The notes beneath the pieces were generated by a model that did not search any database, was not told the origin of the DNA, and saw only the letters and a list, made by a program, of their open reading frames with translations. Both the position numbers and the translations under genes were made by a program. Positions 38,217-49,519 of a stretch of 64,000 bases of DNA are shown here, one piece after another. The stretch is from Brevundimonas sp. UBA7664 (GTDB taxonomy: Bacteria > Pseudomonadota > Alphaproteobacteria > Caulobacterales > Caulobacteraceae): assembly GCF_002483305.1 (NCBI RefSeq), contig NZ_DLHQ01000051.1:35556-99555 (forward strand). Direction: 5' to 3'. Positions within the stretch are counted from its first letter, which is position 1. Each line of letters opens with the position of its first letter.

Positions 38217-38708
38217 ATGTTCCCCGAAGATATCCAGACCCTCGCCCGGCAGGTGATCGAAGCGGCCGCCGCGCGCGGGCTGACCATCGCCACGGCCGAG
38301 AGCTGCACCGGCGGCCTGGTCGCCGGCGCCCTGACGGCCATCGCGGGGTCATCGGCGGTCGTGGAGCGCGGCTTCGTCACCTACAGCAACGCCGCCAAGA
38401 CCGAGCTGCTGGGCGTGTCCGCCGAACTGATCGAGGCCGTGGGGGCTGTGTCCGAACCGGTCGCCCGGGCCATGGCGGACGGGGCCCTTGCGCGCTCGCG
38501 GGCGACAGTCTCGGTCTCGGTCACCGGGATTGCAGGCCCCGGCGGCGGCTCGGCGGACAAGCCGGTCGGCCTGGTGCATTTCGCCGCCGTCGGCCCGTCC
38601 GGCGCGGTCCATGTCGAGCGCCGGTTCGACGACATCGGGCGCGAGGCGGTCCGTCTGGAGAGCGTGCACGCGGCCCTCGGCCTGCTGCTGGACCGGATCG
38701 GCGCATGA
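38217..38708 (+). CDS. pncC: nicotinamide-nucleotide amidohydrolase (CinA C-terminal domain family)
   Basis: A 163-residue CinA C-terminal domain without the N-terminal molybdopterin-like domain. Motifs are GLTIATAESCTGGLVAGALTA with the catalytic Ser/Thr cluster, FVTYSNAAKTELLGV, VSVSVTGIAGPGGGSADKPVGLVHFA and VHVERRF. PncC deamidates NMN to NaMN in pyridine-nucleotide salvage. The ATG at 38217 gives MFPEDIQTLARQV, the normal opening. Its stop overlaps the tusA start by ATGA. Confidence 0.92.
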   Translation: MFPEDIQTLARQVIEAAAARGLTIATAESCTGGLVAGALTAIAGSSAVVERGFVTYSNAAKTELLGVSAELIEAVGAVSEPVARAMADGALARSRATVSVSVTGIAGPGGGSADKPVGLVHFAAVGPSGAVHVERRFDDIGREAVRLESVHAALGLLLDRIGA

Positions 38709-38935
38709 TCGTCGACGCCCGCGGCCACCGCTGTCCGACGCCAAGCCTGAAGCTTCAGAAGGCGCTGCGGGGGGCCGCGCCCGGCGCGCGCCTGACCTTG
38801 CTGGCGACCGATCCGATGGCGCGGATCGACGTGCCGCATCTGATGGCCGGACTGGGCGGAGACGTCGTCTCGATCGACGAGGCCGACGGCGTGCTGACTA
38901 TCGTGGTCGTGACGCCCGCCGCTCCGACAGGCTGA
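38705..38935 (+). CDS. TusA/SirA-like sulfurtransferase
   Basis: A 76-residue protein: MIVDARGHRCPTPSLKLQKALRG has the CPxP motif with the active cysteine at residue 10, followed by LTLLATDPMARIDVPHLMAGLGGDVV. This is the TusA (SirA/YedF/YeeD) fold, which relays persulfide sulfur in tRNA thiolation and cofactor synthesis. It is translationally coupled to pncC. The 3' end overlaps the convergent BrkB gene by 38 bases. Confidence 0.88.
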   Translation: MIVDARGHRCPTPSLKLQKALRGAAPGARLTLLATDPMARIDVPHLMAGLGGDVVSIDEADGVLTIVVVTPAAPTG

Positions 38936-39977
38936 CCACCGAGTCCGGCAGCGGTTCGTCGGGTTCGATTTCGGGCGCGCCCATCGAGCGCGCGGCGATC
39001 TCCATCTCGGTGGCGAAGGCGCCGCCGTAGAAGATGGCGTTGACGTTCCACGACAGCCAGATCAGCAGCACCACCACCGCGCCGACCGAGCCATAGGTGG
39101 CGCCCAGCGGGGCGATCTGCTCGACATAGATGGCGCACAGCCACGAGGAGATGGTCGACATCACCGTGGCCACCACCCCGCCCGCGATCGACGGCGCCCA
39201 GGCCACCGGGGTCCGATGGGACATGGCGTAGCGGTAGAGCATGGTCAGGCCGATCGCGAGCCCGAGCGCCGGCCACAGACCCTCCAGCGGCAGGCCGCCG
39301 CCGGTCGCGGCTCCCTCCCCCGGCCCGGCGTGCTCCAGCAGGCGGGATGTCACCACGGCGCCTGACACCACGGTGAACAGCAGGAAGGCGAACAGCGCCA
39401 CGAAGAAGGCCAGCAGATTGAATTTGAAGAAGCCGTGCGGCTCCGTCTCGTCATGGATCAGATTCAGTCCCGCCAGCAGGGCCTTGAACCCCCGGTGCGC
39501 GGCATAGCCGCCGATGACCACGGCGAAGAAGCTCTGGGCCGAGACGGTCCGGGCCGAGGCGTTCGCCAGCCGCTCGATCTCGGCATAGAAAATCGCCCGC
39601 GCCGCCGCCGGCATGACATCAGCCAGGGCCGCGGCCTGTTCGCTGACCTGGCTGATCGACAGCACGGCCTTGTAGAAGCCGATCAGAATGGCGATGGCCG
39701 GAAACACCGCCAGCAGGGCGAAGAAGGACACCCCGCCCGTGTAGAGCATGACGTCGCGGCCCCAGCTGCGCGAGAACGCCTTGACCGACAGCCGGCCCCA
39801 CAGCATGGGCGCCGCCCAGCGCGCGGCCTCGTCGATGTCTGATTTCGCCTGCAACCCGGTCCCCACACCCTGCAAGCCCACACTACTACCCCAATTCGGC
39901 CGGTGGGAAACCTGTTGCGGAAAGCGACGGTCAACCGTTGCCTGGAGGCGGTCGCCCTCGCTATGGTCCGCCGCCAT
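38898..39977 (-). CDS. YihY/BrkB family integral membrane protein
   Basis: About 359 residues from the ATG at 39977; the first 50 residues are unconserved in appearance and the true start could be later. Six hydrophobic helices are seen, including VSFFALLAVFPAIAILIGFY, FNLLAFFVALFAFLLFTVV, LWPALGLAIGLTMLYRYAM and YGSVGAVVVLLIWLSWNVNAIFYGGAF. The motif LYTGGVSFFALLAVFP and the terminal LIWLSWNVNAIFYGGAFATE are typical of BrkB/YihY (UPF0761) proteins. The family is sometimes labelled ribonuclease BN, which is a misnomer. The function is unknown. Confidence 0.86.
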   Translation of the reverse strand: MAADHSEGDRLQATVDRRFPQQVSHRPNWGSSVGLQGVGTGLQAKSDIDEAARWAAPMLWGRLSVKAFSRSWGRDVMLYTGGVSFFALLAVFPAIAILIGFYKAVLSISQVSEQAAALADVMPAAARAIFYAEIERLANASARTVSAQSFFAVVIGGYAAHRGFKALLAGLNLIHDETEPHGFFKFNLLAFFVALFAFLLFTVVSGAVVTSRLLEHAGPGEGAATGGGLPLEGLWPALGLAIGLTMLYRYAMSHRTPVAWAPSIAGGVVATVMSTISSWLCAIYVEQIAPLGATYGSVGAVVVLLIWLSWNVNAIFYGGAFATEMEIAARSMGAPEIEPDEPLPDSVVSLSERRASRPR

Positions 39978-40018
39978 GAGACCGCGCCCGGGGCTGGGAG
40001 CGGCTGGAGATTTCGCCC

Positions 40019-41332
40019 TTGGGTTCCGATCCACGCATACTGGTCGTCGCCCCCGACGATGGCCTGATCGGTCCGTTGTGTCAGGGGCTGGACGCGCTCG
40101 GCTGGCGCACCGTCACCGCCCGCTCGATGGCGGGGGCCATCCAGGTGCTGATCGACTGGCCGCTGGAGACAGTGATTCTCGACGCCCGGCTGCCGGACGC
40201 GGCCGAGGGCGTCCGCGCCCTGCGCCAGACTGTAAGCCCCCGCCGGCTTCCGATTCTCGCCATCGGCGCGGAGGCGGCGGCCTGGGAGCCGGGTCTCGCT
40301 GACATCGTCATGTCGAATCCCCCGCACGCGGCCCAGGCGGCCCTGCGCCTGGAGAATCTGGTCCGGTCCGCCATCGCCGAGGAAGAGGTGTCGCTGCGCG
40401 AAGCCACCTTCGCCGCGCGCGGACAGCCGCTGCCGGTCTCCGACCTCGACGCCACGCCGCTGCGGGTGCTGGCCGCGGGCAAGCCCGACCGGCATTTCCT
40501 CGCCCTGTCGAACGCCCTGACCGCGCGCGGTTGCGAGGTGGTCGCGGCGCCGACGCCCTACACCGCCTTCGACTATCTGCATGAGCGGCCGTTCGACGCC
40601 GCCGTCCTGTGGGGCGCGGAGGATCACACCCCGGCCCTGTCGATCGCCTCGGGCATGAAGCGGAATACCCGGCTGTATCACATTCCGGCGGTGCTCTATC
40701 TGCGCGGCGCGGGCGAGATCAACCTGTCGGAGCTCTACAACCGCGGCTTCGCCGACGTCGCGGCCGCCGACACGCCCGAGGATGAGACCGCCGAGCGGAT
40801 CACGGCCCTGGCCCGCGCCCATCGCCGCCATGTGGCCATCCGCAAGGCGCTGGAAAGCGCGCGCGGCTCGGGCCTGACCGATCCCGCGACCGGCCTGTTC
40901 ACCCCCGAGCTGTTCGCCAGCCATCTGGCCCGCGTGGCCGAGGGCGCGCGCCTGCGCCGCCGCCCGCTGTCGGTCGCCGTGCTGCGCGTGTCCGAGACCG
41001 AGGCCGTGGTCGAGGCCCGCAAGGGCGGCTGGCTCGACCGGGCCCTGCCCCAGATCGGGGCCATGGTCTCGCGCCTGATCCGCACCGAGGACACCGCCGC
41101 CCGCCTGTCGCCCGACGTCTTCGCCCTCGCCCTGCCGGCGACCCACGGTCTGGCCGGACGGATCGCCGCCGACCGCATAGCCGCCGTCATCGGCTGCACC
41201 GCCTTCGACGCCGGGCCGGACCGCTCGCCCTTCGTGGTTGAGTTCGAGGTCGGGGTGGCCGAGGTGGCCGCCGGGGAATCGCCCGCGGCCGTGCTGGAGC
41301 GCGCTTCGAAGGACGTTCGCGCATCCGCTTGA
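40019..41332 (+). CDS. PopA-like response regulator with degenerate GGDEF domain (c-di-GMP effector candidate)
   Basis: A 437-residue protein with two receiver-like domains and a C-terminal GGDEF-like domain. Receiver 1 has the phosphoacceptor Asp55 in VILDARLPD. Receiver 2 (about 145-265) has PFDAAVLWGAED and looks degenerate. The GGDEF domain starts GLTDPATGLFTPELFASHLAR. Where active cyclases have R-x-x-D-x5-GGDEF, this reads RTED (355-358), five residues, then SPDVF: the allosteric I-site is intact while the active-site GG(D/E)EF is lost. This is the layout of Caulobacter PopA, which binds c-di-GMP and acts in cell-cycle proteolysis. The start is TTG with GGAG nine bases upstream. Confidence 0.82.
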   Translation: MGSDPRILVVAPDDGLIGPLCQGLDALGWRTVTARSMAGAIQVLIDWPLETVILDARLPDAAEGVRALRQTVSPRRLPILAIGAEAAAWEPGLADIVMSNPPHAAQAALRLENLVRSAIAEEEVSLREATFAARGQPLPVSDLDATPLRVLAAGKPDRHFLALSNALTARGCEVVAAPTPYTAFDYLHERPFDAAVLWGAEDHTPALSIASGMKRNTRLYHIPAVLYLRGAGEINLSELYNRGFADVAAADTPEDETAERITALARAHRRHVAIRKALESARGSGLTDPATGLFTPELFASHLARVAEGARLRRRPLSVAVLRVSETEAVVEARKGGWLDRALPQIGAMVSRLIRTEDTAARLSPDVFALALPATHGLAGRIAADRIAAVIGCTAFDAGPDRSPFVVEFEVGVAEVAAGESPAAVLERASKDVRASA

Positions 41333-41339
41333 CGATCAT

Positions 41340-41363
41340 TTGACAAACTATTTTGTCTAATAC
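41340..41363 (+). promoter_or_regulatory. promoter overlapping a GACAAA/TTTGTC palindrome upstream of the ArsR-type gene
   Basis: TTGACA (41340-41345), a 10-11-base spacer and CTAATAC (41357-41363) fit the Caulobacter housekeeping promoter TTGACGS-N10-14-GCTANAWC. GACAAA (41342-41347) and TTTGTC (41352-41357) form an inverted repeat lying across it, as expected for autoregulation by the HTH protein starting at 41375. Confidence 0.5.
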
Positions 41364-41374
41364 AGGTTGGGGGC

Positions 41375-41971
41375 ATGACGGCTCGCCCTTCAGCCCTGCT
41401 CGACGATCTGGACACCGCCCTGCTGGCGTTGGCGCCGATCCGTCGCCGCATCCTGGCGGCCCTGACCGAGCCCGCCTCGGCCGCCGGACTGGCGGAACAG
41501 CTCGCCCTGCCGCGCCAGAACATCGGCTACCACCTCAACGCGCTCGAGGCCGCTGGTCTCGTTCAGCTGGCCGGAGAGCGGCGCAAGCGCGGCTTCACCG
41601 AGCGGCTGTTCGTCGCGGCGCAGAACTATGTCTTCGATCCCGCCATGCTGCAGGCGCCGCCGGACCCTGACGCCATCCAGGCCCAGGACCGCCACGCCGC
41701 CGACCATCTGATCGCCACCGCCTCGACTATGGTCCGCGACGTCGCCCGGATGCGTCAGGCCGCCGATGCGGAAGGCGCGCGGCTGCTGACATTGACGGTT
41801 GAAGCCGATGTCGCCTTCGCCACGCCCGCTGATTTCGACGCCTTCACCGAGGACGTCAGCGCCGCCGTCGCCGCCCTCGCCCGGAAGTATGCGGCGCCGA
41901 CCGGCCGCCGTTACCGACTCACCGCCGTCGCCCATCCCGCCGTCGTCAAACCCGTCCCTGCCAGGAACTGA
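41375..41971 (+). CDS. ArsR-like winged-helix transcriptional regulator
   Basis: A 198-residue protein. Residues about 18-75 form an ArsR/helix-turn-helix-20 domain: APIRRRILAALTEPASAAGLAEQLALPRQNIGYHLNALEAAGLVQLAGERRKRGFTERLF (shown here as recognisable parts of the winged helix). The C-terminal part, with a helix HAADHLIATASTMVRDVARM, probably dimerises or binds a ligand. There are no metal-site cysteines. It is followed after seven bases by an SRPBCC gene, a common regulator-partner pair in actinobacteria and proteobacteria. The upstream palindrome suggests self-repression. Confidence 0.85.
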   Translation: MTARPSALLDDLDTALLALAPIRRRILAALTEPASAAGLAEQLALPRQNIGYHLNALEAAGLVQLAGERRKRGFTERLFVAAQNYVFDPAMLQAPPDPDAIQAQDRHAADHLIATASTMVRDVARMRQAADAEGARLLTLTVEADVAFATPADFDAFTEDVSAAVAALARKYAAPTGRRYRLTAVAHPAVVKPVPARN

Positions 41972-41978
41972 GCCCGCC

Positions 41979-42722
41979 ATGACCGAAGCCCCCGAACAGC
42001 CCATGGAAGACCACGTCCTCGTCGAGGTCACCGTCCCCGCCCCCGCCGACGCGGTCTGGGCCGCCCTGCGCGACCCGCAGAAGATCCACCAGTGGTTCGG
42101 CTGGGAGACCGAGGGCCTGAAGGACGAGATCGACTTCATCTTCGTCACACACGCCAGCGCCGACGATGAAAAGCGGGTGGTCACCTTCGTGGGCGTCAAC
42201 GACCGCTACGAGGTCGAGGCCCGCGGCGACGCCAGCCTCGTCCGGGTGGTGCGCTCGGCGCCCGCGGGCGACTGGTCCGATGTCTTCGACGGCATGATCG
42301 AAGGCTGGATTTCCTTCACCTGGCAGCTGGCCTTCGCCTTCGCCCGCCACCCGGGTCAGACGCGCCGCACCCTGTTCTTCTCGGGTCCGCCCCGCGAGGA
42401 CCGGCTGGCGCGTTCGCTGCTCGGCCTCGACGCCGCCCCCGCGCCGGGCGAGCGCTGGACCCTGCCGCTGGGCCCGGACGCCGACGCGTCGGGCGAGGTC
42501 TGGTTCCTCGCGCGCCACCAGACGGGCGTCACCGTCGATGCCTGGGGCGACGGCCTTCTGGTCGTACTGGACCAGCCGCCGAACGAGAAACGCCCGCGCG
42601 GCACGACCATGATCACCCTGACCACCTACGGCCTGTCAGACGCAGCCTTCGCTGACCTGGAGACGGGCTGGAAGGCCTGGTGGGACCAGCGGTTCGAAAC
42701 CGTGGCGCCGGGCTGCGACTGA
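41979..42722 (+). CDS. SRPBCC/AHSA1-like START-domain protein
   Basis: A 247-residue protein. The N-terminal 140 residues form an SRPBCC domain (HVLVEVTVPAPADAVWAALRDPQKIHQWFGWE). The C-terminal 100 residues are a second alpha/beta region ending in FADLETGWKAWWDQRFETV, perhaps another helix-grip half. The fold binds hydrophobic ligands or chaperones; no catalytic residues are evident. Cotranscription with the ArsR-type gene suggests that it senses or removes the inducing compound. Confidence 0.82.
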   Translation: MTEAPEQPMEDHVLVEVTVPAPADAVWAALRDPQKIHQWFGWETEGLKDEIDFIFVTHASADDEKRVVTFVGVNDRYEVEARGDASLVRVVRSAPAGDWSDVFDGMIEGWISFTWQLAFAFARHPGQTRRTLFFSGPPREDRLARSLLGLDAAPAPGERWTLPLGPDADASGEVWFLARHQTGVTVDAWGDGLLVVLDQPPNEKRPRGTTMITLTTYGLSDAAFADLETGWKAWWDQRFETVAPGCD

Positions 42723-42740
42723 CGACAGGCGTTCAGGGCC

Positions 42741-43337
42741 ATGTGCAACACCTACCGGTTCAAGCCCTTCGCCGATCAGCCGTTCGAGGAGATCCGGCAG
42801 ATCGGCATCGACCTCGAATTCCCGGACGGCAGGCCGAACATCGAGCCGCGCGACGACATCCGCATCGGCGATACGGCGCCGGTGGCCGTGCGGACGGCCG
42901 ATGGCGTGGCCGTGCGGATGACGAAATGGGCCTGGACGTCGCCGCAGGGGCGGCCCGTGTTCAACTTCCGCTCGGACGACCGGTCGTTCGCCAACAGCCT
43001 GCGATGCATCATTCCGGCGGACGGCTTCTATGAATTCACCGACGCCCTGCCCGGCCAGAAGCGCAAGACGAAATGGCTGTTCACCATGGTCGATGCGCCG
43101 GCGTTCTGGATCGCCGGCGTGATCCGCGACGGCGCGTTCGCCATGCTGACAACCACGCCCGGCGCGGATATCGCGCCCTATCACGACCGGCAGATCGTCC
43201 TGCTGGAGCCAGGCGGCGCGATGGCGTGGCTGGACCTCACGACGGCCGAAGCGGACCTGCTCCGCCCCCTGCCCGCGGGCCGTCTGGCGGTGGAACAGGT
43301 GTTCCCGCTTCCGGAGACGGGTCAGCTCTTCAGCTGA
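42741..43337 (+). CDS. SOS response-associated peptidase (SRAP, YedK/HMCES-like)
   Basis: A 198-residue SRAP protein beginning MCNTYRF, so Cys2 becomes the N-terminal catalytic residue after Met removal. Further motifs are EPRDDIRIGDTAPV, SLRCIIPADGFYEFTD (active-site Glu), FAMLTTTPGADIAPYHDRQIVLL (active-site His). YedK/HMCES crosslinks to abasic sites in single-stranded DNA and shields them. It ends six bases before the guaA stop on the opposite strand. The Cys-Asn-Thr-Tyr start is a small variant of the usual MCGR(F/Y). Confidence 0.9.
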   Translation: MCNTYRFKPFADQPFEEIRQIGIDLEFPDGRPNIEPRDDIRIGDTAPVAVRTADGVAVRMTKWAWTSPQGRPVFNFRSDDRSFANSLRCIIPADGFYEFTDALPGQKRKTKWLFTMVDAPAFWIAGVIRDGAFAMLTTTPGADIAPYHDRQIVLLEPGGAMAWLDLTTAEADLLRPLPAGRLAVEQVFPLPETGQLFS

Positions 43338-43343
43338 AGGGCC

Positions 43344-44906
43344 TCACTCCCACTCGATCGTGCCCGGCGGCTTGGACGTCACGTCATAGACGACCCGGTT
43401 CACGCCACGGACCTCATTGACGATCCGCGTGGCGCAACGGCCGAGAACGTCCCACGGGAACTCGAAGAAGTCGGCGGTCATCCCGTCGGTCGAGGTCACG
43501 GCGCGCAGGGCCAGCACCTTCTCATAGGTGCGCGCGTCGCCCATCACGCCGACCGTCTTGACCGGAAGCAGGACGGCGAAGGCCTGCCAGATGCTGTCGT
43601 AGAGGCCCGCCTTGCGGATTTCCTCGAGATAGATGGCGTCGGCCTGCTGCAGGGTCTCGACGGCCTCGGGCGTGATCTCGCCGGGAATGCGGATGGCCAG
43701 ACCCGGCCCCGGGAAGGGATGGCGCCCCACGAAGGCGTCGGTCAGGCCCAGTTCGCGGCCCAGGGCGCGGACCTCGTCCTTGAACAGCTCGCGCAGCGGC
43801 TCGACCAGCTTCAGCTTCATGAAGTCCGGCAGGCCGCCGACATTGTGGTGGCTCTTGATGACATGGGCCTTGCCGCTCGAGGACGAGACGCTCTCGATGA
43901 CGTCGGGATAAAGGGTGCCCTGGGCGAGGAATTCGGCGCCCTCGATCTTGCCGGCCTCGCGGTCGAAGATCTCGATGAAGACGCGGCCGATGGTCTTGCG
44001 CTTGGTCTCGGGGTCCGACTGACCGGCCAGGGCGCCGAGGAATTCCTTCGACGCATCAACATGGATCAGCGGGATGTTGTAGTGCTCGCGGAAGAGGGTC
44101 GTGACCTGGGCCGCCTCGTCCTTGCGCAGCAGCCCGGTGTCCACGAACACGCAGGTCAGCTGGTCGCCGATCGCCTCATGGATCAGGACGGCGGCCACCG
44201 AACTGTCGACGCCGCCAGACAGGCCGCAGACGACCTTGGCCGATCCCACCTGCTCGCGGATCTTCGCGATCTGCTCGTCGCGATAGGCGGCCATGGTCCA
44301 GTCGCCCTTCAGCCCGGCGATCCCATGAGTGAAGTTCTTCAGCATGATCGCGCCGCGCGGGGTGTGCATCACCTCCGGGTGGAACTGGACGCCGTAGAAG
44401 CGGCGCGTTTCGTCCGCGATCACGGCGTAAGGAGAGCCGGGCGACGAGGCGACGACGTCGAAGCCGGCCGGGATGGCGACGATCTTGTCGCCGTGGCTCA
44501 TCCAGACGGTCTCGTCCTCGCCGACCGGGGCCAGACCGGCCAGCAGGGGTGAGGCCTTCTCGACGGTGATTTCGGCGCGGCCGAACTCGCGGTGATGGCC
44601 GCCCTCGACCTTGCCGCCGAGCTGCTCGCACATCGTCATCTCGCCGTAGCAGATGCCCAGCACGGGAACGCCCGCCTCGAACACGCCCTGCGGCGCGCGC
44701 GGGCTGCCTTCCTCGTGCACGCTCTCGGGGCCGCCCGACAGGATGATGGCCTGCGGCCGCATGGTGGCGAGCGCAGCCTCGACCTTCGAGTAGGGATGGA
44801 TCTCGCAATAGACGCGCGCCTCGCGCAGGCGCCGGGCGATCAGCTGGGTGACCTGGCTGCCAAAGTCGACGATCAGGACCTTCTGGTGATCAGCGGGGGC
44901 GGTCAT
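43344..44906 (-). CDS. guaA: GMP synthase (glutamine-hydrolysing)
   Basis: A 520-residue enzyme. The N-terminal class I glutamine amidotransferase has [19 protein letters not shown] with the catalytic Cys and [11 protein letters not shown] with the His. The ATP pyrophosphatase domain has [20 protein letters not shown]. The C-terminal dimerisation domain ends [17 protein letters not shown], the canonical end. It aminates XMP to GMP, downstream of GuaB encoded four genes away on the same strand. The ATG overlaps the upstream nucleosidase stop by ATGA. Confidence 0.97.
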   Translation of the reverse strand: MTAPADHQKVLIVDFGSQVTQLIARRLREARVYCEIHPYSKVEAALATMRPQAIILSGGPESVHEEGSPRAPQGVFEAGVPVLGICYGEMTMCEQLGGKVEGGHHREFGRAEITVEKASPLLAGLAPVGEDETVWMSHGDKIVAIPAGFDVVASSPGSPYAVIADETRRFYGVQFHPEVMHTPRGAIMLKNFTHGIAGLKGDWTMAAYRDEQIAKIREQVGSAKVVCGLSGGVDSSVAAVLIHEAIGDQLTCVFVDTGLLRKDEAAQVTTLFREHYNIPLIHVDASKEFLGALAGQSDPETKRKTIGRVFIEIFDREAGKIEGAEFLAQGTLYPDVIESVSSSSGKAHVIKSHHNVGGLPDFMKLKLVEPLRELFKDEVRALGRELGLTDAFVGRHPFPGPGLAIRIPGEITPEAVETLQQADAIYLEEIRKAGLYDSIWQAFAVLLPVKTVGVMGDARTYEKVLALRAVTSTDGMTADFFEFPWDVLGRCATRIVNEVRGVNRVVYDVTSKPPGTIEWE

Positions 44907-45550
44907 GCGGGCTCCGTGAGAACAGGCGTGAAATGGTCATGCAGCAGGTCGAGGGCCTCGGCCAGCCGGAGATCGATCTCGGCCAGGGCGTCGGTCCAGT
45001 GTTCGAGGCGGGACAGGTCGGTGCGGCCGTCCGAAACGCCGCGCAGGCCGATCACCGGCACGCCGAACCGGGCGGCGGCGCGGACCACGGCGAAGGTCTC
45101 CATATCGACCATGTCGGCGTCGACGGCGTCATAGCCGGCGCCGGAGACGACGCTCCCGCCGGTGCCCAGTCGGGCGGGCGGCAGGGCGGCGGGGCCGTCA
45201 GCCAGCGGCAGGACGGCGGGCAGGCGCGGGTACGGCGTCTCCCCCTTCGGAAAGCCCAGCACGCTGGCGTCCATGTCGCGGTAGCTGACGTCGGTCACCC
45301 GATAGACGCAGGCGTGCTCAAGGGTGCGCGAGCCCGCCGAGCCGAGCGAGATGACGACGTCAGGCAGGACGCCCTCCGCCTGCAATGTCGCCAGCGCCTG
45401 CGCCACACCGGCCGCGGCCTCGACGGGGCCGACGCCGGTGATCAGCGGGCGGATGCGGGCGCGCAGGGCCGGGCCGTACTCAGGCTCGGCGGCGATGACG
45501 CAGAGGGCGGTCTTCGGACCGAAGCTGGAAAGGGTCCAGTCCCGGCTCAC
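44903..45550 (-). CDS. phosphorylase-superfamily nucleosidase (MTA/SAH nucleosidase-like)
   Basis: A 215-residue PNP/UDP phosphorylase-like protein: [58 protein letters not shown], the substrate motif [32 protein letters not shown] with purine-contacting Glu and catalytic Asp. It probably hydrolyses 5'-methylthioadenosine or S-adenosylhomocysteine. The start is a GTG overlapping the RsmB-like stop (GTGA) and its end overlaps guaA, so the three genes are translationally coupled. Confidence 0.82.
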   Translation of the reverse strand: MSRDWTLSSFGPKTALCVIAAEPEYGPALRARIRPLITGVGPVEAAAGVAQALATLQAEGVLPDVVISLGSAGSRTLEHACVYRVTDVSYRDMDASVLGFPKGETPYPRLPAVLPLADGPAALPPARLGTGGSVVSGAGYDAVDADMVDMETFAVVRAAARFGVPVIGLRGVSDGRTDLSRLEHWTDALAEIDLRLAEALDLLHDHFTPVLTEPA

Positions 45551-46953
45551 GCCCGCCGCTCGTAGAGGGCCACGAAGAAGCCGTCGGTGCCGGTCGAGGC
45601 GGGCGACAGCCGCAAGCGGCCGCCGGTCGCGGCCTCCGCCAGACGCGTGCGCGCGGCGTCGGTCAGGGTGTCGGCGGCCAGCGCATCGGCGACCGGCAGC
45701 GGGCTGAAGCCCTTGTGGGCCGCCTCGAAGGCGTCGGCCACAGCCTCGTTCTCGCGGCTCAGGATCGAACAGGTCACATAGACCAGCCGCCCACCCGGCT
45801 TCACCAGCGCGGCGGCCTGGGCGAGGATGCGCAGCTGCAAGGCATGCAGCCGCTCGATCTCGTCGGCCTTCAGCCGCCAGGCATCCTCGGGCCGACGTCG
45901 CCAGGCGCCCGAACCGCTGCAGGGGGCGTCGACGAAGACCAGATCGGCCTTGCCGTTGAATTCCTCGACCCCGCCGCCGTTCTGGCCGATCAGCCGCAGG
46001 TCGGCGGCGACGCCGGCGCGCGCGAGGCGCGGCTTGATGTTGTCGAGCCGCTTCTGCACCACGTCGCAGGCGATCAGCCGCATCGGTGCGGCCGCCGGTT
46101 TGGCCTTCGCCGCCGCCAATTCGTCAGCGCCGGTCGGCGACCAGCCGGCCGGGCTGGGCGCGGCCACGCGCGCGGGATCGGCGGCCGGCAGGCCCTGCAC
46201 CGCCAACGCCAGCGTCTTGCCGCCGCCGCCGGCGCAATAGTCGACGACGATGCTGTCCGGCGTGAACGAGAGCCCGGCGCCCGCCACCCATGCGGTCAGC
46301 TGGCTGCCCTCGTCCTGGATCTCGATGCGGCCGGCGTTGAAGGCGTCCAGCGCCTGGACATTCGGCGCGGGCTCCGAGGGCAGCCGCAGGCCGACGGCGG
46401 ACCAGGGCGTGCGCTCGGGCATCAGGCCGGTGGCCTTCAGCTCGGCCCGGGCGGCCTCGACGGTCGTTTTGGCGGTGTTGACGCGCAGATCGACTGGCGC
46501 GCGGGCCATCAGCCCGGTCGCCTCCTCGCTCCAGCGCTCGCCGAAGGTCGCCTTCAGGTCCTCGATCACGAAGGCCGGCAGGTCCGTTGCGGTTTCGGAC
46601 AGGTCGCCCTCCCCCGCCGCGATCCGGGCGCGCTCCTGTTTCGACAGCGGCCGCGGGCCGTAGCCCTCACCGGAGTGCAGCGCCTCGATCTCTTCCAGCG
46701 ACAGGTTATCGAGGAAGGCCAGCGCTCCGACGACCAGCGCCCGCCCGTCCTCGCGTCCGCCCATGGCGGCGACCAGCCGGCCGCGCGCGCGCAGCACCTG
46801 ATAGACACGCTCGGCGACGGCGCGGCGGTCGCCGGACCCCGCATAACGGTTGGCGGCGCCCCAGGCCTTGATCACCACCTCGGCGGGGGCGCGGCCCTGG
46901 GCGATGCTGTCCAGGACGGAGGCGGCGGCGGCGAGACGGGCGGCTGGGGTCAA
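45547..46953 (-). CDS. RsmB/NOP2-family rRNA cytosine-C5 methyltransferase
   Basis: A 468-residue protein. The N-terminal region is helical and NusB-like in part (AARLAAAASVLDSIAQG, RAVAERVYQVLRARGRL). The catalytic domain has VVDYCAGGGGKTLALAVQ (SAM loop), LVFVDAPCSGSGAWRRRPEDAW (catalytic Cys loop) and RLVYVTCSILSRENEAV (second conserved Cys). It methylates a cytosine, likely in 16S rRNA. The start is TTG at 46953. An insertion of about 35 residues (AADPARVAAPSPAGWSPTG region) follows the SAM loop. Confidence 0.9.
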   Translation of the reverse strand: MTPAARLAAAASVLDSIAQGRAPAEVVIKAWGAANRYAGSGDRRAVAERVYQVLRARGRLVAAMGGREDGRALVVGALAFLDNLSLEEIEALHSGEGYGPRPLSKQERARIAAGEGDLSETATDLPAFVIEDLKATFGERWSEEATGLMARAPVDLRVNTAKTTVEAARAELKATGLMPERTPWSAVGLRLPSEPAPNVQALDAFNAGRIEIQDEGSQLTAWVAGAGLSFTPDSIVVDYCAGGGGKTLALAVQGLPAADPARVAAPSPAGWSPTGADELAAAKAKPAAAPMRLIACDVVQKRLDNIKPRLARAGVAADLRLIGQNGGGVEEFNGKADLVFVDAPCSGSGAWRRRPEDAWRLKADEIERLHALQLRILAQAAALVKPGGRLVYVTCSILSRENEAVADAFEAAHKGFSPLPVADALAADTLTDAARTRLAEAATGGRLRLSPASTGTDGFFVALYERRA

Positions 46954-46962
46954 TGCGGGCTT

Positions 46963-47361
46963 TCAGACAAAAAGGGCGGCGATCACCATGACCAGGCCGG
47001 CCAGGGCGACGAGCCAGACCAGACTGCGGACATAGGGGATGCCGAAGGCGTAAAGCGGCAGATAGATCAGCCGCCCGAAGAAGTAGAGGTGCGTCCCGAT
47101 AAAGGTGAGCTGCCCGTCCTTACCCGCAATATGCGCCATGATCACGGCGGCGGCGAAGAGTGGCAGAGTTTCGAACAGATTGGCCTGGGCCCGCATCAGG
47201 CGGCCGGCCAGCTTGCCCGGCGGCGGCGTCTCGCCGTCGCGCGGTCCGGCGTTCCATTTCGGCCCCAGTTCGGCGGTTCGCGCCGCACCCGCCCAGCCGA
47301 TCTGAACGATCGCCAGAATGAGCGTGAAGGCCAGCATGATGAATTCCGGCGTCATATCCAT
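46963..47361 (-). CDS. MAPEG family membrane protein (second copy)
   Basis: A 132-residue protein with four helices (FIMLAFTLILAIVQIGWAGA, LPLFAAAVIMAHIAG, LYFFGRLIYLPLYAFGI, VWLVALAGLVMVIAALF). The core RLMRAQANLFETLPLFAAAV and GRLIYLPLYAFGIPYVRS matches the bacterial MAPEG group related to YecN. It differs from the MAPEG protein at 34140, so they are distinct subfamilies. The ATG at 47361 has GGGGAGG eight bases upstream; an ATG at 47382 would overlap the guaB stop. The function is unknown. Confidence 0.82.
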   Translation of the reverse strand: MDMTPEFIMLAFTLILAIVQIGWAGAARTAELGPKWNAGPRDGETPPPGKLAGRLMRAQANLFETLPLFAAAVIMAHIAGKDGQLTFIGTHLYFFGRLIYLPLYAFGIPYVRSLVWLVALAGLVMVIAALFV

Positions 47362-47378
47362 GGCGTGAGCCTCCCCGC

Positions 47379-49515
<2,137 letters not shown>

Positions 49516-49519
<4 letters not shown>

